The notes: generated by a model not told the origin, from the sequence alone. A stretch of DNA of 64,000 nucleotides from Castanea sativa (GCF_040712315.1 NC_134021.1:23710501-23774500), one strand, 5' to 3'; counted from the first letter of the stretch, positions 11,515 to 22,475 are shown. A program made the numbers and translations.

Positions 11515-11778
11515 TTTTTAATTTTTTGAGGTGACTTTTATTTATTTATTAAAATGTTGACATAGATGCTAATGTAGTATTTATTTATTAGCTACATCTG
11601 CATCTAACATGCTACCTTTGCATTCTGTCTACCACGTAAAACTTTTTTGTTAATAAGTTGACGGCATAAATCAAAATAAAATTAATTTTTTTTGGACTAT
11701 ATTAGTAGTAAAATCAGCTTAGAAACCAAAATGAGAATTGACCTAAAATGTAAAAATCAAAAATATATTTTCACCATT
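11515..11778. mobile_element. Degenerate right end of a MULE of the 746-2106 family
   Basis: The order and wording of this block (ttattagctacat, acgtaaaacttttttgtta, ataagttgacggcat, ccaaaatgagaattgacct, tatattttcacc) parallel the right terminal repeat of the element at 746-2106 (attagccacgtt, ggtaagacttttctatta, tagttgacagcaagg, ccaaaatgagaataaaccc, cattttcgcc). No left end or TSD was found, so this is probably a truncated, old copy. Confidence 0.6.
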
Positions 11779-11821
11779 AAATTTTAGTTGGAATAAGTAT
11801 AACGGGTCGGTGTGACTTGAG

Positions 11822-11965
11822 TAAGGTCCATTTGATTAAAAGGCTTAAAGCCTTATTGCTGTATAAGGAATCCAAACTCCCCTTGGATTCAAGGATTGTG
11901 TGCCGTACGGCACTTGTGCAGTAAGTTCAAGCGTACCTATTAATTAGTAGAATTTTAGCTGGAAT
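11822..11965. repeat. BAHD-upstream repeat, copy 2 (partial)
   Basis: A second copy of the repeat at 10075 contains gcttaaagccttattgct, aggaatccaaactccccttg, gattgtgtgccgtacgg and cacttgtgcagtaagt. It lies about 225 bp before the third copy and shares with it an extra upstream block (aattttaatcggagtaacta versus aattttagttggaataagta), so copies 2 and 3 look like a local tandem pair. Confidence 0.75.
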
Positions 11966-12046
11966 AATTATTAATTAGTAATTGCCAGTTGGCACTTAAT
12001 TTAATGGAATTTTAATCGGAGTAACTATTTGTTGAGTTGGTGAGGC

Positions 12047-12303
12047 TTGAATAAGGTCTACGCAATTAAAATTAGGCTTAAAGCCTTGTTGCCTTCAGGA
12101 ATCCAAACTCCACTTGGATTCGAAGATTGTGTGCCCTACGGTACTTGTGCAGTAAGTGCTAGCCGACCTATGCTAATTTTTTTTTTTTTTTTTTTTGGAA
12201 ACCCGACCTATGCTAATATAAATATACCATTAGTATCTCTGTGTTGTATTATTGTAATGTATTTATTTTATAGTGGAACTTTTTTTGCCTCCACCTATAT
12301 ATG
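12047..12303. repeat. BAHD-upstream repeat, copy 3, left part
   Basis: This third copy keeps the landmarks of copy 1 up to attgtaatgtatttatttta. The copy is then interrupted by the SINE and solo LTR (12304-14917). It resumes around 14918-15140, where acaagacatgtcctgatgtg and aacaaatggtctaatg match copy 1 near 10355-10400 and 10575-10600. Confidence 0.7.
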
Positions 12304-12314
12304 AATGTAGCCGT

Positions 12315-12475
12315 GGGTTCTAGATAGCTCAACTGGTAAAGTTTTTAATGGTTGAATAAGAGATCTGGGGTTCAATTCCCGCTTACACAAAAAACTGATA
12401 GATGCCTTGGTCTGATAACAAAGAGCGCTCATCAGGAACAGACACCATAGGTTGAAATTCTCTATAAAAAAAAAA
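12315..12475 (+). mobile_element. tRNA-derived SINE
   Basis: This is a short element of about 160 bp with an internal RNA polymerase III promoter. The A box is near 12325-12336 (tagctcaactgg) and the B box is at 12369-12379 (ggttcaattcc), the spacing of a tRNA-derived head. A tRNA-unrelated body follows and it ends in an A run (12466-12475). Probable target duplications flank it, aatgtagccgt at 12304-12314 and aatgtagtcat at 12474-12484, differing at two positions. It is not a functional tRNA gene because the remainder does not fold as a cloverleaf with a proper acceptor stem. It is inserted in copy 3 of the BAHD-upstream repeat. Confidence 0.75.
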
Positions 12476-12487
12476 TGTAGTCATTTA

Positions 12488-14912
12488 TGTCACGCCCCAA
12501 ACCCCAAAGGGTTCAAAGCGTGAGAAAGACATCTCAAGTACCTGTAAATTTTTACTTTTTGACAATTCAATCCACATAAATCCCATCAAGTATCAACATC
12601 AAGAATTATCTTAATAATTCTATTGAATATAATCTCAAAGTAAGTTAGAGCTCGAAGCATTAATTACAAAGACCATTGGCCACAAAAGAATAGAGGTCTG
12701 ATTAATAATTACATATCAACAGCTTGTCCTATCAGTGGGAATATAGTCACAACCACTATAATATACAAAAGAATGAGTCAAGCCTATTCTAAAATGTCAT
12801 CATCAAATAACTCCATTACAAAAGTTTAGCCTCCATTAGTAGTTAGTCTAACTACTATTAGCCACCAAAAGCTGTCTCAAAATATTGTTGCCTACTCTGA
12901 AAAGTTTATAAAAATAATGGGATGAGACAGGGCCCAGTAAGTAGCATAATTAATGGGGGTGGGGGGAATGCAAGTTTCATCTTCAATAATAATTATATGA
13001 CAAAAATGATTAAATAATGAAATACCAAATTTCTCTACTACCTTGAAACAATTTACTATAATCTGTGAGCACTAACAATATAAATTCCAAAGTCATAATA
13101 TCTAACATAAGATAAATTATCACAATAATATACCACACTACCACATAGACCGGTCAGGGTATCCACCCATTCATAACTAGCATGATATTGTCCTCTCTGG
13201 TATGCAGACTCTTGGCCCCATGGATAGCAGCCTCACCCATACCCTCAAGGTTTTTCTCTCTTCCTATAGGCAGCAGAGAGAGCGCGTCAAATAGGACCTC
13301 TCTTGCATGTGGTCTTTTGGCCCCATGGACAGCAGCCTCATCCACACACAATCAAGAAACCTCTTCCCCCCATGGACAGCAGGAAAGAACGCGTCATCCA
13401 AAATGAAAAGGCACTAACCTAGATTTGATTCCATTGTCACAAAGACTACGAAAACCAAATCGAGTGATCACCGGGAAATCACACATGGCATGGTGTTAAA
13501 ACTACATGATGCTCACAAGTTACATTACTTTGAAACACATAGTTTATATCCAAGTAGTTTTAGAAAAAACCTTAAAAATCTACTTCCACAAAGTTTGTAA
13601 GGTTTTTCAACTTCATTCTTGCCAAAAAGATTTTCTATCAATTTCTCAAGTACTAAGACAAGATAAGCATCTTTAAATTTTCTATTATACCATAGAATCC
13701 ATAATTTATAAAAAATTAAATAAAAGATGCTCATTTTTCCATATCAACAATTCATGCATTTCTCCAAATGCAATACCAAATATGATGCATTTTTATATAT
13801 AATAATATGTAATAGGGTCACAACACGACAATTTTAAGAAAACATTTATCCATATATAATTTTCCAAAATGTGTTTGACCCAAAAACATCGTTTGTGAAA
13901 TATGGTAATTTTCCAAAAATATCCCATTAAGAAGCTACTTACCTCGCAACTACAAAAGCCTAACTCTCCAAGCTCCAAGGAGATTAGCTAGAACCTAAAC
14001 AATATCAAGTAAACCTATCACAATAAGTATAAAACTTGAAATTGTATCTAACCAAAATTTAGGATTTGCCAAATAAACACTTAATTAGGCAAGCCTACTA
14101 TTTAACCTCATCAATAATAATATATACCATTCCCAAAGTTTCTTAACAAATTTATTCACAAGGTATCAACTCCAATTTATAAAGTTAACCCATTTCATAA
14201 TATCTCCAACATTATGACTAGTTTTCATAAGATTTACATTACATCACTAAGAGACCCATGAAAGCAAAAATCAACATATCCTCCAAGACAAGAAATTTAG
14301 AATTTCACTAACTCCAAATAAACCCAATGACAATGGCAAAATTAAATTTACCAACCATCATACATTATATCTTAAAAACCCTAAAATTTTCCAACATACA
14401 TAAACCTTGAATAGCCATTTTAGCACAAAATATATATACTCACTCATAAAAAATTCCACCAATACAAAACCCATACATAAAAACACATAAATATCACTTC
14501 TAATGCTCATAAATCACATGGGTATCATTATCAAAGCTTAGATAAAAAATATCCTCAAGAAAAAGTGTAAAACCCACCTAAAGATTAGCAATTTTTACCT
14601 CAAATAAAATGATGAAGATGCTTATGGGTTCCTAAGAATTTTTCCTGTGATCTTGCCGGAAAAATGATGGTGAGATGGTGTGTTTTGGAGAGGAGGCCGG
14701 CGGGTGAGTTGAGAAATGAGTGTGTTTAAGTGAAGAGAAAAGAAAGAAAAATGAAAGAAAGAAAGAAAAGTGAGAGCCGGCCAAAAGAGAGAAGAAATAA
14801 GAGAAAAAGGAGTGGTGGAGAATGATGGGTAGTGGGGTTAGGTGGGGGGCACGTGTGGGCTAAAAAAATCCTCACCTTAACATTTTTTTTTTTGACTGAT
14901 AGGGACGTTACA
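12488..14912 (-). mobile_element. Solo LTR, 2.4 kb, Gypsy-type
   Basis: A 2425-bp segment starts TGTCACGCCCC and ends GGGACGTTACA. Read on the minus strand this is the familiar TGTAACGTCCC...GGGGCGTGACA pattern of large plant Gypsy LTRs. It is flanked by identical 5-bp target duplications, ATTTA, at 12483-12487 and 14913-14917. There are no gag or pol remnants and only one LTR, so it is most simply a solo LTR left by unequal recombination. Inside, 13190-13395 carries repeated ccatggacagcagcctca-like modules. A CT/GA-rich region near 14690-14830 is probably the transcript leader. It lies 13 bp beyond the SINE. Confidence 0.85.
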
Positions 14913-14917
14913 ATTTA

Positions 14918-15140
14918 TTTGTATCACGTAAATTCTGACTTTTTTTTTTTTTGGTTTCTTTAATCTTGTGTAAATGATTTAATTTCACAAGACTTGCTGT
15001 GATTTATTTCAACAAGACATTCCAGGATCTGTTTTCACAAGACATGTCCTGATGTGTTTTTTACAGTTTTTTATATATTTTTTATAGAATTATTATAATT
15101 TAAAAAAAAATAGTTTATGAACAAATGGTCTAATGGCACA
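14918..15140. repeat. BAHD-upstream repeat, copy 3, right part
   Basis: This is the continuation of the third repeat copy after the nested SINE and solo LTR. The landmarks acaagacatgtcctgatgtg and atgaacaaatggtctaatgg match copy 1. Confidence 0.55.
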
Positions 15141-15969
15141 TGTTAACTGGACTTAATAAAAAATACAGTTTATTTAAGTGGAAATGTTAACTTTTAAATG
15201 TTTTAATGAATGGCTTATTGCTCAAGAAACAAGTTTCGAATGACGATTTAAAATTATTCAAGGAGCTGATACAAAATCCAATATTTAACTCATCCAGATG
15301 GAGCATAAATCTGGTTTGCATGCTTTGGTTTGTTGGAGACACATTGTTCAATCAAAAAGTGGATGGGATATGAAATACCAGAATTTTTTTTAGTAAATAT
15401 GCATTCACTACTCTAAGGAATCCACCTAAAATATACAGCGAAAGAAAACTCATCCCCTATCAAATCCACAGAGGGACCAGTTTTTAACAAGAAGAACTCT
15501 TCTCACAAGCCAAAGTCTGAAAATGACGCTCGACATTCCGTCTGATTTCTATTCACACATGAGCTAGAACTTATATTAAACCAACATGGAACAACCCTCC
15601 AAGCATGAAGAATGACAACTTACATTTTCAAGACCAAAACATTTAATTAGAGTAAAACACTTGACCAAATAAAAAAAAAAAAAAACAACTAATAAGACCC
15701 ATTAACAAAGACTTAGAAATCGTAAAATATACTTCAGGAAAAAAAAAAAATAGCCACAACTATAAGTCTCTCAAAAGACCAAATTTATTGTTTCTGAAGA
15801 ATATTATGCTGCCAAATTGTTTGTAGTAAAATAGCCATAATGCACCCTAAAAATGTAGAAAAGCAATTAGTAATTAACTGAAAGTTCAATATGTTGTGTA
15901 TAAAACACCTATGAATGTTTAGACAAAAAAAAAAAAATTACCAATTCAAGATTAATATCAAACAAAGTA
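15141..15969. other. AT-rich spacer, no gene seen
   Basis: There are poly-A stretches and no coding frame of note. No terminal repeats or recognisable protein fragments were found. The far right edge runs into the inferred end of the Copia-C LTR. Confidence 0.5.
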
Positions 15970-16981
15970 TGTGCGGAAAATGAACATAAGCTTATAACAA
16001 AATTGATAAACAATCTAAACAAATAAAATCACATCCACAATAGAAATTAAATGGCAAAGATTAAGAGAAGAGAGATGCAAACACAAGGACAACACAGCGA
16101 TGTGTTATCGAAGAGGAAACTGAAGCCCTCGGCGTAAAACCTCTCCTCCGCCGCCTTCCAAGCGGTCAATATTTACTAAAGAATGTAGTTGGGATACATG
16201 AACAGCAGAAGACCCTTCATGTCTAATCTACCCAGTGTACCTAAGCCCTCTAAGCTCCTACTCCAACGAGGTTGCGTTGAACCTATTTATTTTTTAGCTT
16301 ACTGGATTCCGCTATAGCCCATAACATCAACCAATATGAAATTGGTCCATTCTTAACTGCTTCTCAAAGCACCAAACAGTCTTCTCACAGATATGGGTAT
16401 GGTGAGAAAAGGTTTGGTAATGTACCTTTCAAGGATGTAACAATGGAGAGGAAGAGAGTAGAGGAATTTGAAGAGTCTCTATGTAAAGATTGTGGATGAA
16501 TCAATCTTGGTTTTCTCTAGGGTTTTTCTCTCAAAAATTCTCTCTGGAAGCTCTCTACATTTCGTGGGTATAAGGGGTATTTATACTGGAGTGAGAATGG
16601 AATGCGAAAAGTCAGGATTTTCTAAACAGAGTTGGTTGATGATTTGGCCTCGCGACTTGACTGAGTCGCGAGTTCAAGCGTGAGCAAACAAAATGGCCAA
16701 ACTGGACTTTTTGTCCTGTAGTGCTCCAGCTGCCATGACTGTTTGTCTTCTCTACATGCTTCACTCATGTGCATCATCTGGCGGATTGTAAACCGCGAGC
16801 CACCCACGAGATCCAGCCGCGAGTCCTTACTTCTCTGCACAGTCTTGAGCATTTCTTCACACTTTCTCACATATTACCCTTACATGAATCCCACCTAAAT
16901 ATAGGGTTTTTAAGTGCTGAATTACAAGCAAATTGACACGGAATAAAGCCAACAAAATGGTTGATAAATTTCAACCTTACA
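15970..16981 (-). mobile_element. Copia-C 3' LTR (left edge approximate)
   Basis: On the minus strand a purine-rich tract, ccaaagggggagat (16982-16995), is followed directly by TGTAAGGTTGAAATTT. That is the standard junction between a retrotransposon polypurine tract and a 3' LTR, so the right border at 16981 is firm. The left border at a TG (15970) is only a suggestion because no second LTR is present. The LTR contains a hairpin at 16649-16672 with two 9-base arms, ctcgcgact and agtcgcgag, and further cgcgag motifs at 16794-16830. A TATA-like ctatataa is not obvious, but agtataaatacccc near 16575 on the minus strand could serve. Confidence 0.6.
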
Positions 16982-17512
16982 ATCTCCCCCTTTGGCTATT
17001 CCATGACAAAATCCTAAAACAAACTCTAGACTTAACATGTGAGTTGGGAACAGTTGAACAAAACTCACTCGCACCTAACTCTAGAATCTGTGTAGCTCTT
17101 GAATCATAAGAACAAGTGTCTCCTAAAACACAACAACATAATATGATCATTGCATGCAGAAAAACTTGTAATGCATATGAGGCAAGCACAATGCGATCAA
17201 GCACAATGGAGTAAAGTAACAAACCAAAGCTTGACCATACAGGCAATCACTATAAAATAGTGACCACAATGCTCGTTCACACTTGGAATGAACATCTGGA
17301 CATGCAAGCTAAAAAGCTTAAAATCAAAGTACCATTTGCATGTCCAACACTCAACCAATGCACAATACATGAAGTATATGCATCTAGGAACAAGATCCTA
17401 CTAGGGCACAAGAGTGATGTACTTAAAGCAGTGCATAGCATAACATCAAGTACATAAGCTACGAAGCATAGGAACAAAAACATAAAGGCTACATAAGCAT
17501 GGTACAACATAC
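16982..17512 (-). mobile_element. Copia-C internal 3' non-coding remnant
   Basis: This AT-rich segment lies upstream of the Copia-C polypurine tract on the minus strand and contains no recognisable protein. It is cut off on the right by the LTR of Copia-A. The remainder of Copia-C is not found on the other side of Copia-A. Confidence 0.5.
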
Positions 17513-18053
17513 TGAGATTTTGATCGTAACTTTAGATCTCACTTCTGATATATCAAAGCAACTTACACTTTATGATCAAATCCATTATTCTCTCAAGATT
17601 AAGAGTTCATGCAAATATAATTCATGAGATTTATTAATTAATTGACAGTCGTTAAGAGAAGAATAAATCTCACAGCGGTCCAATTCAATATGTCTTAACT
17701 CTTAAAACATATCAACACGTCAACAAGAAGTCTCCATTTCCATGATCAAGACAAATCATCTTAGTTGATATGTTATAGTCTTCATAGATGAAATGCCCAA
17801 TTTTATCACCGACTATGAACTATAATTCTGAGTTGACAAAGAACTTGTGATTTATATCTTCGGTGACTTTTCACATAAATCACATACTATGCATCTCATG
17901 GACTATATGATAATGTCCCAATATTCATGTTACCTTTATTTTTAGATAATAATAAAACAATTTTATTAATCACAACATTAAGTCATACATAATGTTATAC
18001 ATAATAACATACATAGCATCATACAATAGGATTTAAGGGCACTAGTCTTAACA
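17513..18053 (-). repeat. Copia-A 3' LTR
   Basis: The right border at 18053 is fixed by the polypurine tract and the TGTTAAGACTAG start on the minus strand. Positions 17740-18053 match 22165-22475 closely, for example tatgcatctcatggactatatgataatgtc. The left end is inferred from a TG at 17513 and has no partner for comparison. Confidence 0.65.
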
Positions 18054-18067
18054 ATCTCTCACTTGCC

Positions 18068-19660
18068 CTAAAGACTATTGTGCACTAATCTAACTCTCAT
18101 TTCCTCCAAATGTGACCCGAAAGTCCTTTGAGGCAAGACTTTGGTAAAGGGATCTGCTAGATTATTCGCACTTTCAATTTTTGCTACCATTACATCTCCA
18201 CGAGCAACAATATATCGAATGATGTGGTATTTCCTCTCAATGTGCTTTTCTTTCTTATGATTTCTTGGATCTTTGGATTGTGCAACGGCTCCACTATTGT
18301 CGCAAAACAATGTGATGGAAACTTGCTCCATTCTTATAACACCAAGATCAGAAAGGAATTTCTTGAGCTAAACAGCTTCCTTTGCCGCCTCACAAGCAGC
18401 AACATATTCGGCTTCCATGGTGGAGTCCACAATACAAGATTGCTTAACACTCCTCCAACTTATGGCTCCACCTCCCAAGGTAAACACACAACCTGATGTA
18501 GACTTTCTGAAATCTAGATCTGATTGAAAATCTAAATCTGTATAGCCAACGGGAATCAAATCCTCACACCGATAAACAAGCATATAATCTCTTGTTTGCC
18601 GTAGATACTTGAGAATATGCTTTACAGCTTGCCAATATTTTGGTCCTGAATTTGATTGATATCGGTTGACCATGCCAACTGAATAACAAATATTTAGTCT
18701 AGTACAAAGCATGGCATACATAAGAATTCCCACTGCAGAAGCATAAGGAACTTGTCTCATCATATTTTCTTCCTCTTGAGTCTTAGGCCTTTAGTTATTA
18801 GACAGAAGAACTCCATGTCTAAAAGGAAGCAATCCTTTCTTAGATTTTTTGCATTCTAAACCGTTCTAGAACCTTATCTATATATTTAGCTTGTGATAAA
18901 CCTAACATCTTATTCTTGCGATCTCACCAAAACTTGATCCCTAAAATAAAGTTAGCCTCACCCAAGTCCTTCATATTAAATTGGCTTGACAACCAAACCT
19001 TTACCGATAACATTACCCCTACATCATTCCCAATGAGTAAAATATCATCAACATAAAACACTAGGAAATTACTACTTTATCTCAATGTCTTTTGTATACA
19101 CATGGTTCATCAAGATTTTGTTCAAAACCAAAAGACTTGATTGCTTAATAAAATCTAATGTTCCATGACCTAGATGCTTGCTTAACTCCATAAATGGATC
19201 TTTTCAACTTGCATACCATATGCTCTTGTTTCTTTGCTATGAAACCTTCCGGTTACATCATATAGATTTCTTCTTCAAGATTGACATTAAGAAATGCAGT
19301 CTTGACATCCATTTGTCAAATCTCATAATCATAATGAGCAGTAATGGATAAGAGAATTCTGATAGATTTAAGCATTGCTACTGGTGAAAAGGTTTTTTCA
19401 TAATCAATACCTTCTTTTTGCGTATACCCTTTTGCCACTAGCTTTGCTTTAAAGGTTTCAACCTTTCTATCTATCCCTCTCTTCCTCTTGTAAATCAATT
19501 TGCAACCAACAGGTTTAATGCCGTTAGGAGCCTCTACAAGATCCCAAACTTGATTGGAATACATGGAATCTAATTTAGATTTCATAGCATTGACCCAATG
19601 ATGTGCATCTATATCATTTATTGCTTCATCATAAGTGTAAGAATCCGATTCAACTTCTTC
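18068..19660 (-). pseudogene. Copia-A reverse transcriptase and RNase H (broken)
   Basis: Reading right to left, the RT begins around 19585 with a 'MKSKLDSMYSNQVWDLVEAP' type start, then GCKLIYKRKRG and KARLVAKGYTQ-like text. A frameshifted YVDDILLIG active-site motif lies near 19045-19075. The RNase H part (18068-18763) has the conserved ADLDFQSD-like, GAISWRS, EAEYVAA and LFCDNSGA segments and ends with FTKVLPQ. These enzymes would copy the element's RNA into DNA. At least half a dozen stops or frameshifts interrupt it, so it is non-functional. It shares the LTR-bounded unit with the integrase fragment at 20913-21682. Confidence 0.85.
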
Positions 19661-19932
19661 TGAGATAACTTCATAAGTTTCTCCTAAACCTATAAATCTT
19701 ATAGAAGGCCGAACAATTATCCCACTACGACGAGGTACTCATGTACTAGACATTTCATGAGTAGTATCTTGTGGTGTATCTAATACAACCACATCATCCC
19801 TAGTTTTATCCAACGGTTGTTGATTTATAGATTCATTCATTTCAGTCAATACAACTCTACTTCTAGGATACAATCCCATTTTGAATTTGGTAATCCTTGA
19901 AATCCCCAAGAACGTATTCGCCACCTCGATCT
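19661..19932 (-). pseudogene. Copia-A integrase/RT linker remnant
   Basis: The frame after the solo LTR continues from the integrase (RGGEYVLGDFKDYQ near 19885-19930). It then runs into the acidic linker before RT (NQQPLDKTRDDVVVLDTPQD, about 19775-19840). The usual 'PGTPQQNG..ER.NRT' segment of copia integrase is absent, so a few hundred bases of integrase are deleted here. Confidence 0.65.
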
Positions 19933-20912
19933 TGTTAGGAAATTTAGACCCCGATTGATAGAATTAATAAGTTTTAAACCCAAGTTGTTAATTGGATTTA
20001 TTATGCATAAAACTTGTTAAAACAAACAAACATCAATATCATGTCAAAACATAAATAAGACAAGATATGATGACCTAGGAAAACCAATAAAACCAACCAG
20101 TTTCACAGTAAAAAACCTAGGGGAAAACCTTCCCGAAAAGCAATCCACTATAGTAAAGAGAAGTTTCAGATCTAGTAAAAAACCTTTGTCTCTAGACTAT
20201 ACAATCCTCGTAGATGAACTCATAGCAGAAACCTTCTACTACTTCAGAACCTCTGAACTCTTCAATATGTGAATTCCACCCTTTGATGCACGGATCCCAG
20301 TACGTGATTCACTCCTTTGCACGAATCCTAATACGTGACTCACTCACCAACTAGAAAAAGAAGAATGTTGGCTGCAAAGTTCTTCACTTCATCAACAATG
20401 AAGATCAAGAAGCACTTGGTTACAAAACCCTAAGGCGCAAAGACGCAGCAACTTCTTTTAGAGAGAATAAGGTTTCAGTCACCTTTTGCATATGTTCTCC
20501 TTGTATTCTCTTATGTGATGACCTCTAACATAAGCCTTATATATGTCTAGGGTTGTGAGAAAAGAAACCCTACACAAATACAAAACATGGGCTGGAAATC
20601 ATATTTGAAAATTCTGATTTCCGTAACCTCGATAGATCCTCGATAGATAGCAGGTGTCGAGCCTCATTAAACCTCGATATATAGCTATCTGTCGAGAAGT
20701 TGTAGAGCAGCTGTCCACAGGTGTCTAGCTATCTGTCCACCTTTAGTAAATACATTTTCTTCACTTGTTTCTTGGTTCAATCTTCATGGCTTTAATACTA
20801 GACTTGAACAATATGTTCTTTTAAGTATTAAACACATCCTAGATCTACCCAAATACAAGTAAAGTACATTTTGTCAAAGGACTAGCCAACTACATAAAAT
20901 ATGTCCTTAACA
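19933..20912 (-). mobile_element. Solo LTR nested in Copia-A integrase
   Basis: A 980-bp segment reads TGTTAAGGACAT...TTCCTAACA on the minus strand. The flanks are gatct (19928-19932) and gatca (20913-20917), a 5-bp target duplication with one mismatch or a 4-bp one. A TATA-like acatatataagg lies on the minus strand near 20533-20545. The insertion splits the integrase sequence exactly between the SD and RGGEY parts of the conserved QSDRGGEY block, which reads through if the insert is removed. There is no internal coding sequence and only one LTR. The cctcgatagatcctcgatag repeats at 20626-20650 resemble motifs in the other copia LTRs of this window. Confidence 0.8.
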
Positions 20913-21682
20913 GATCAGATTGAATGACCTTTATGCGTTTACCCAATTGATTCTCAACTTCAGCCCTAAACTCTTTGAACTTTTCAAAGGCTTCGGACTT
21001 CCATCTCATTAGGTACGCATAACTATATCTTCAGTAATCATACATAAAATTGATGAAGTACTCATAACCTCCTTTTGCTTGGGTTGACATCGGGCCACAT
21101 ACATCTGTATGAACTAATTCAAGCAACTCTTGGGTTCTTCTACCTTTTGCATTAAAAGGTTGTTTGGTCATTTTACCTTCCAAACAAGATTCGCAAACTA
21201 GGAAATTCATCAAAGTCCATGGGCTGTAAAAGTCCATCTTTGATTAGTCTTTGAATCCTACTTGAATTAATATGACCCAAACGCAAGTGCCAAACATATG
21301 CATCAATAATAAAAGGAAACTTTCTCTTTAATGATTTTACATGAGAGTCATTATCTAATTCAGAATTATGTAATTCATGCTTATCAGGAGTTAATATATA
21401 AAGATCATCCACAATATTGCTAGAACAGATAAACATCTTATCCTTCTTTATTACAACATTGTCCTTTAGGATAACACAATATCCATGTTTACCTAAATAA
21501 GTTGCAGAAATTAAATTCCTACGAACATTAGGTACAAATAGACAGTCTTCCAATATTAAAACCCTAGACTCAAAACATAAATTAACAACACCAACAGCTA
21601 CAACTGGGATCCTGCTCCCATCAGCCAAAGTAAGAAACAATTCCCCTTCATTCAGCTTTCTGGTCTCCTGAAACCCCTGCAA
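20913..21682 (-). pseudogene. Copia-A GAG-pre-integrase and integrase N-terminal half
   Basis: From the right, the frame gives LNEGELFLTLADGSRIPV, then the HHCC zinc-binding region (WHLRLGHINSSRIQ ... CESCLEGKMTKQPF). The integrase core start LELVHTDVCGPM carries the first catalytic Asp, and the segment ends at QSD (second Asp) where the solo LTR lies. A frameshift near 21175-21235 separates the zinc-finger halves. Integrase would join the DNA copy to the host genome. The sequence just right of 21682 (tgcaatttttttgcag on the minus strand) resembles a splice acceptor. Confidence 0.85.
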
Positions 21683-22160
21683 AAAAATTGCAGATATGAT
21701 TAGTGCATGAGATGCATAGTATGTGATTTATGTGAAAAGTCACAGAAGATATAAATCACAAGTTCTTTGTAAACTTAGAATTGTAGTTCGTAGTCGGTGA
21801 TGAAATTGGGCATTTCATTTGCGAAGAATATAACATATCAACTAAGATGATTTGTCTTGATCATGAAAATTGAGATTTCTAGTTGATATGTTTGGTACAG
21901 AATCCCACGGATTCCTGGTGTGTGGATTTAGGTTGTAATAATCAGATCTGCAATTTTTTTGTAGGGGTTTCAGGAGACCAGAAAGCTGAATGAAGGGGAA
22001 TTGTTTCTTACTTTGGCTGATGGGAGCAGGATTCCGGTTGTAGCTGTTGGTGTTGTTAATTTATGCTTTGAGTCTAGGGTTTTAATATTGGAAGACTGTC
22101 TATTTGTACCTAATGTTCGTAGGAATTCAATTTCTTCAACTTATTTAGGATAAAACAATA
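21482..22160. repeat. Interlaced inverted duplication in Copia-A
   Basis: The plus-strand segment 21937-22160 (ggggtttcaggagaccagaa, then codons for NEGELFLTLADGSRIPV and LILEDCLFVPNVRRN) is an inverted copy of the minus-strand segment about 21470-21702. The spacer 21703-21900 is a plus-oriented piece of the LTR that is itself inverted relative to 22165-22475. So a plus-oriented LTR-plus-gag fragment is interlaced with the minus-oriented element. The copies differ by a few percent by eye. Confidence 0.85.
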
Positions 22161-22164
22161 TCCA

Positions 22165-22475
22165 TGTTTAACACAAATCATCTTAATTGATACGTTATAT
22201 TCTTCGCAGATGAAATGCCCAATTTCATCACTGTCTACAAACTACAATTCTGAGTTTACAAAGAACTTGTAATTTATATCTTCTGTGACTTTTCATATAA
22301 ATCACATACTATGCATCTCATGGACTACATGATAATGTCCCAATATTCATGTTACCTTTATTTTTAGATAATAATAAAACAACTTTATTAATCACAACAT
22401 TAAGTCATACATAATGTCATACATAATAACATACACATCATCATACAATAGGATTTAAAGGCACTAATCCTAACA
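22165..22475 (-). repeat. Copia-A 5' LTR (truncated)
   Basis: This starts on the minus strand TGTTAGGATTAGTGCC at 22475 and matches the 3' LTR (17740-18053). It loses similarity at about 22165, where the inverted gag fragment begins, so the inner end of the LTR and the primer binding site are missing. Confidence 0.75.

Larger units (their letters stand above)
17513..22475 (-). mobile_element. Copia-A, degenerate Ty1/copia retrotransposon
   Basis: A minus-strand element has copia gene order (GAG-pre-integrase, integrase, reverse transcriptase, RNase H) between two LTR segments. The right LTR segment (about 22165-22475) and the 3' LTR (about 17513-18053) share about 300 bp, and both begin on the minus strand with TGTTA..ACTAGTGCC or TGTTAGGATTAGTGCC. 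The polypurine tract agggcaagtgagagat is at 18054-18069. Decay is heavy: stops and frameshifts throughout pol, deletion of the C-terminal part of integrase, a nested solo LTR at 19933-20912 and an inverted duplication near the 5' end. No matching TSD could be found. The left edge at 17513 is approximate. Confidence 0.8.

Noticed and set aside
12321..12395. Possible tRNA gene
   Set aside because: A and B boxes are present, but the acceptor and anticodon arms do not form. An A tail and TSDs show a SINE instead.
13154..13406. Paired open frames on opposite strands
   Set aside because: They reflect repeated ccatggacagcagcctca modules within the solo LTR.
22165..22475. A second, independent solo LTR
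   Set aside because: It matches the Copia-A 3' LTR and lies at the correct end of that element, so it is better read as the truncated 5' LTR.
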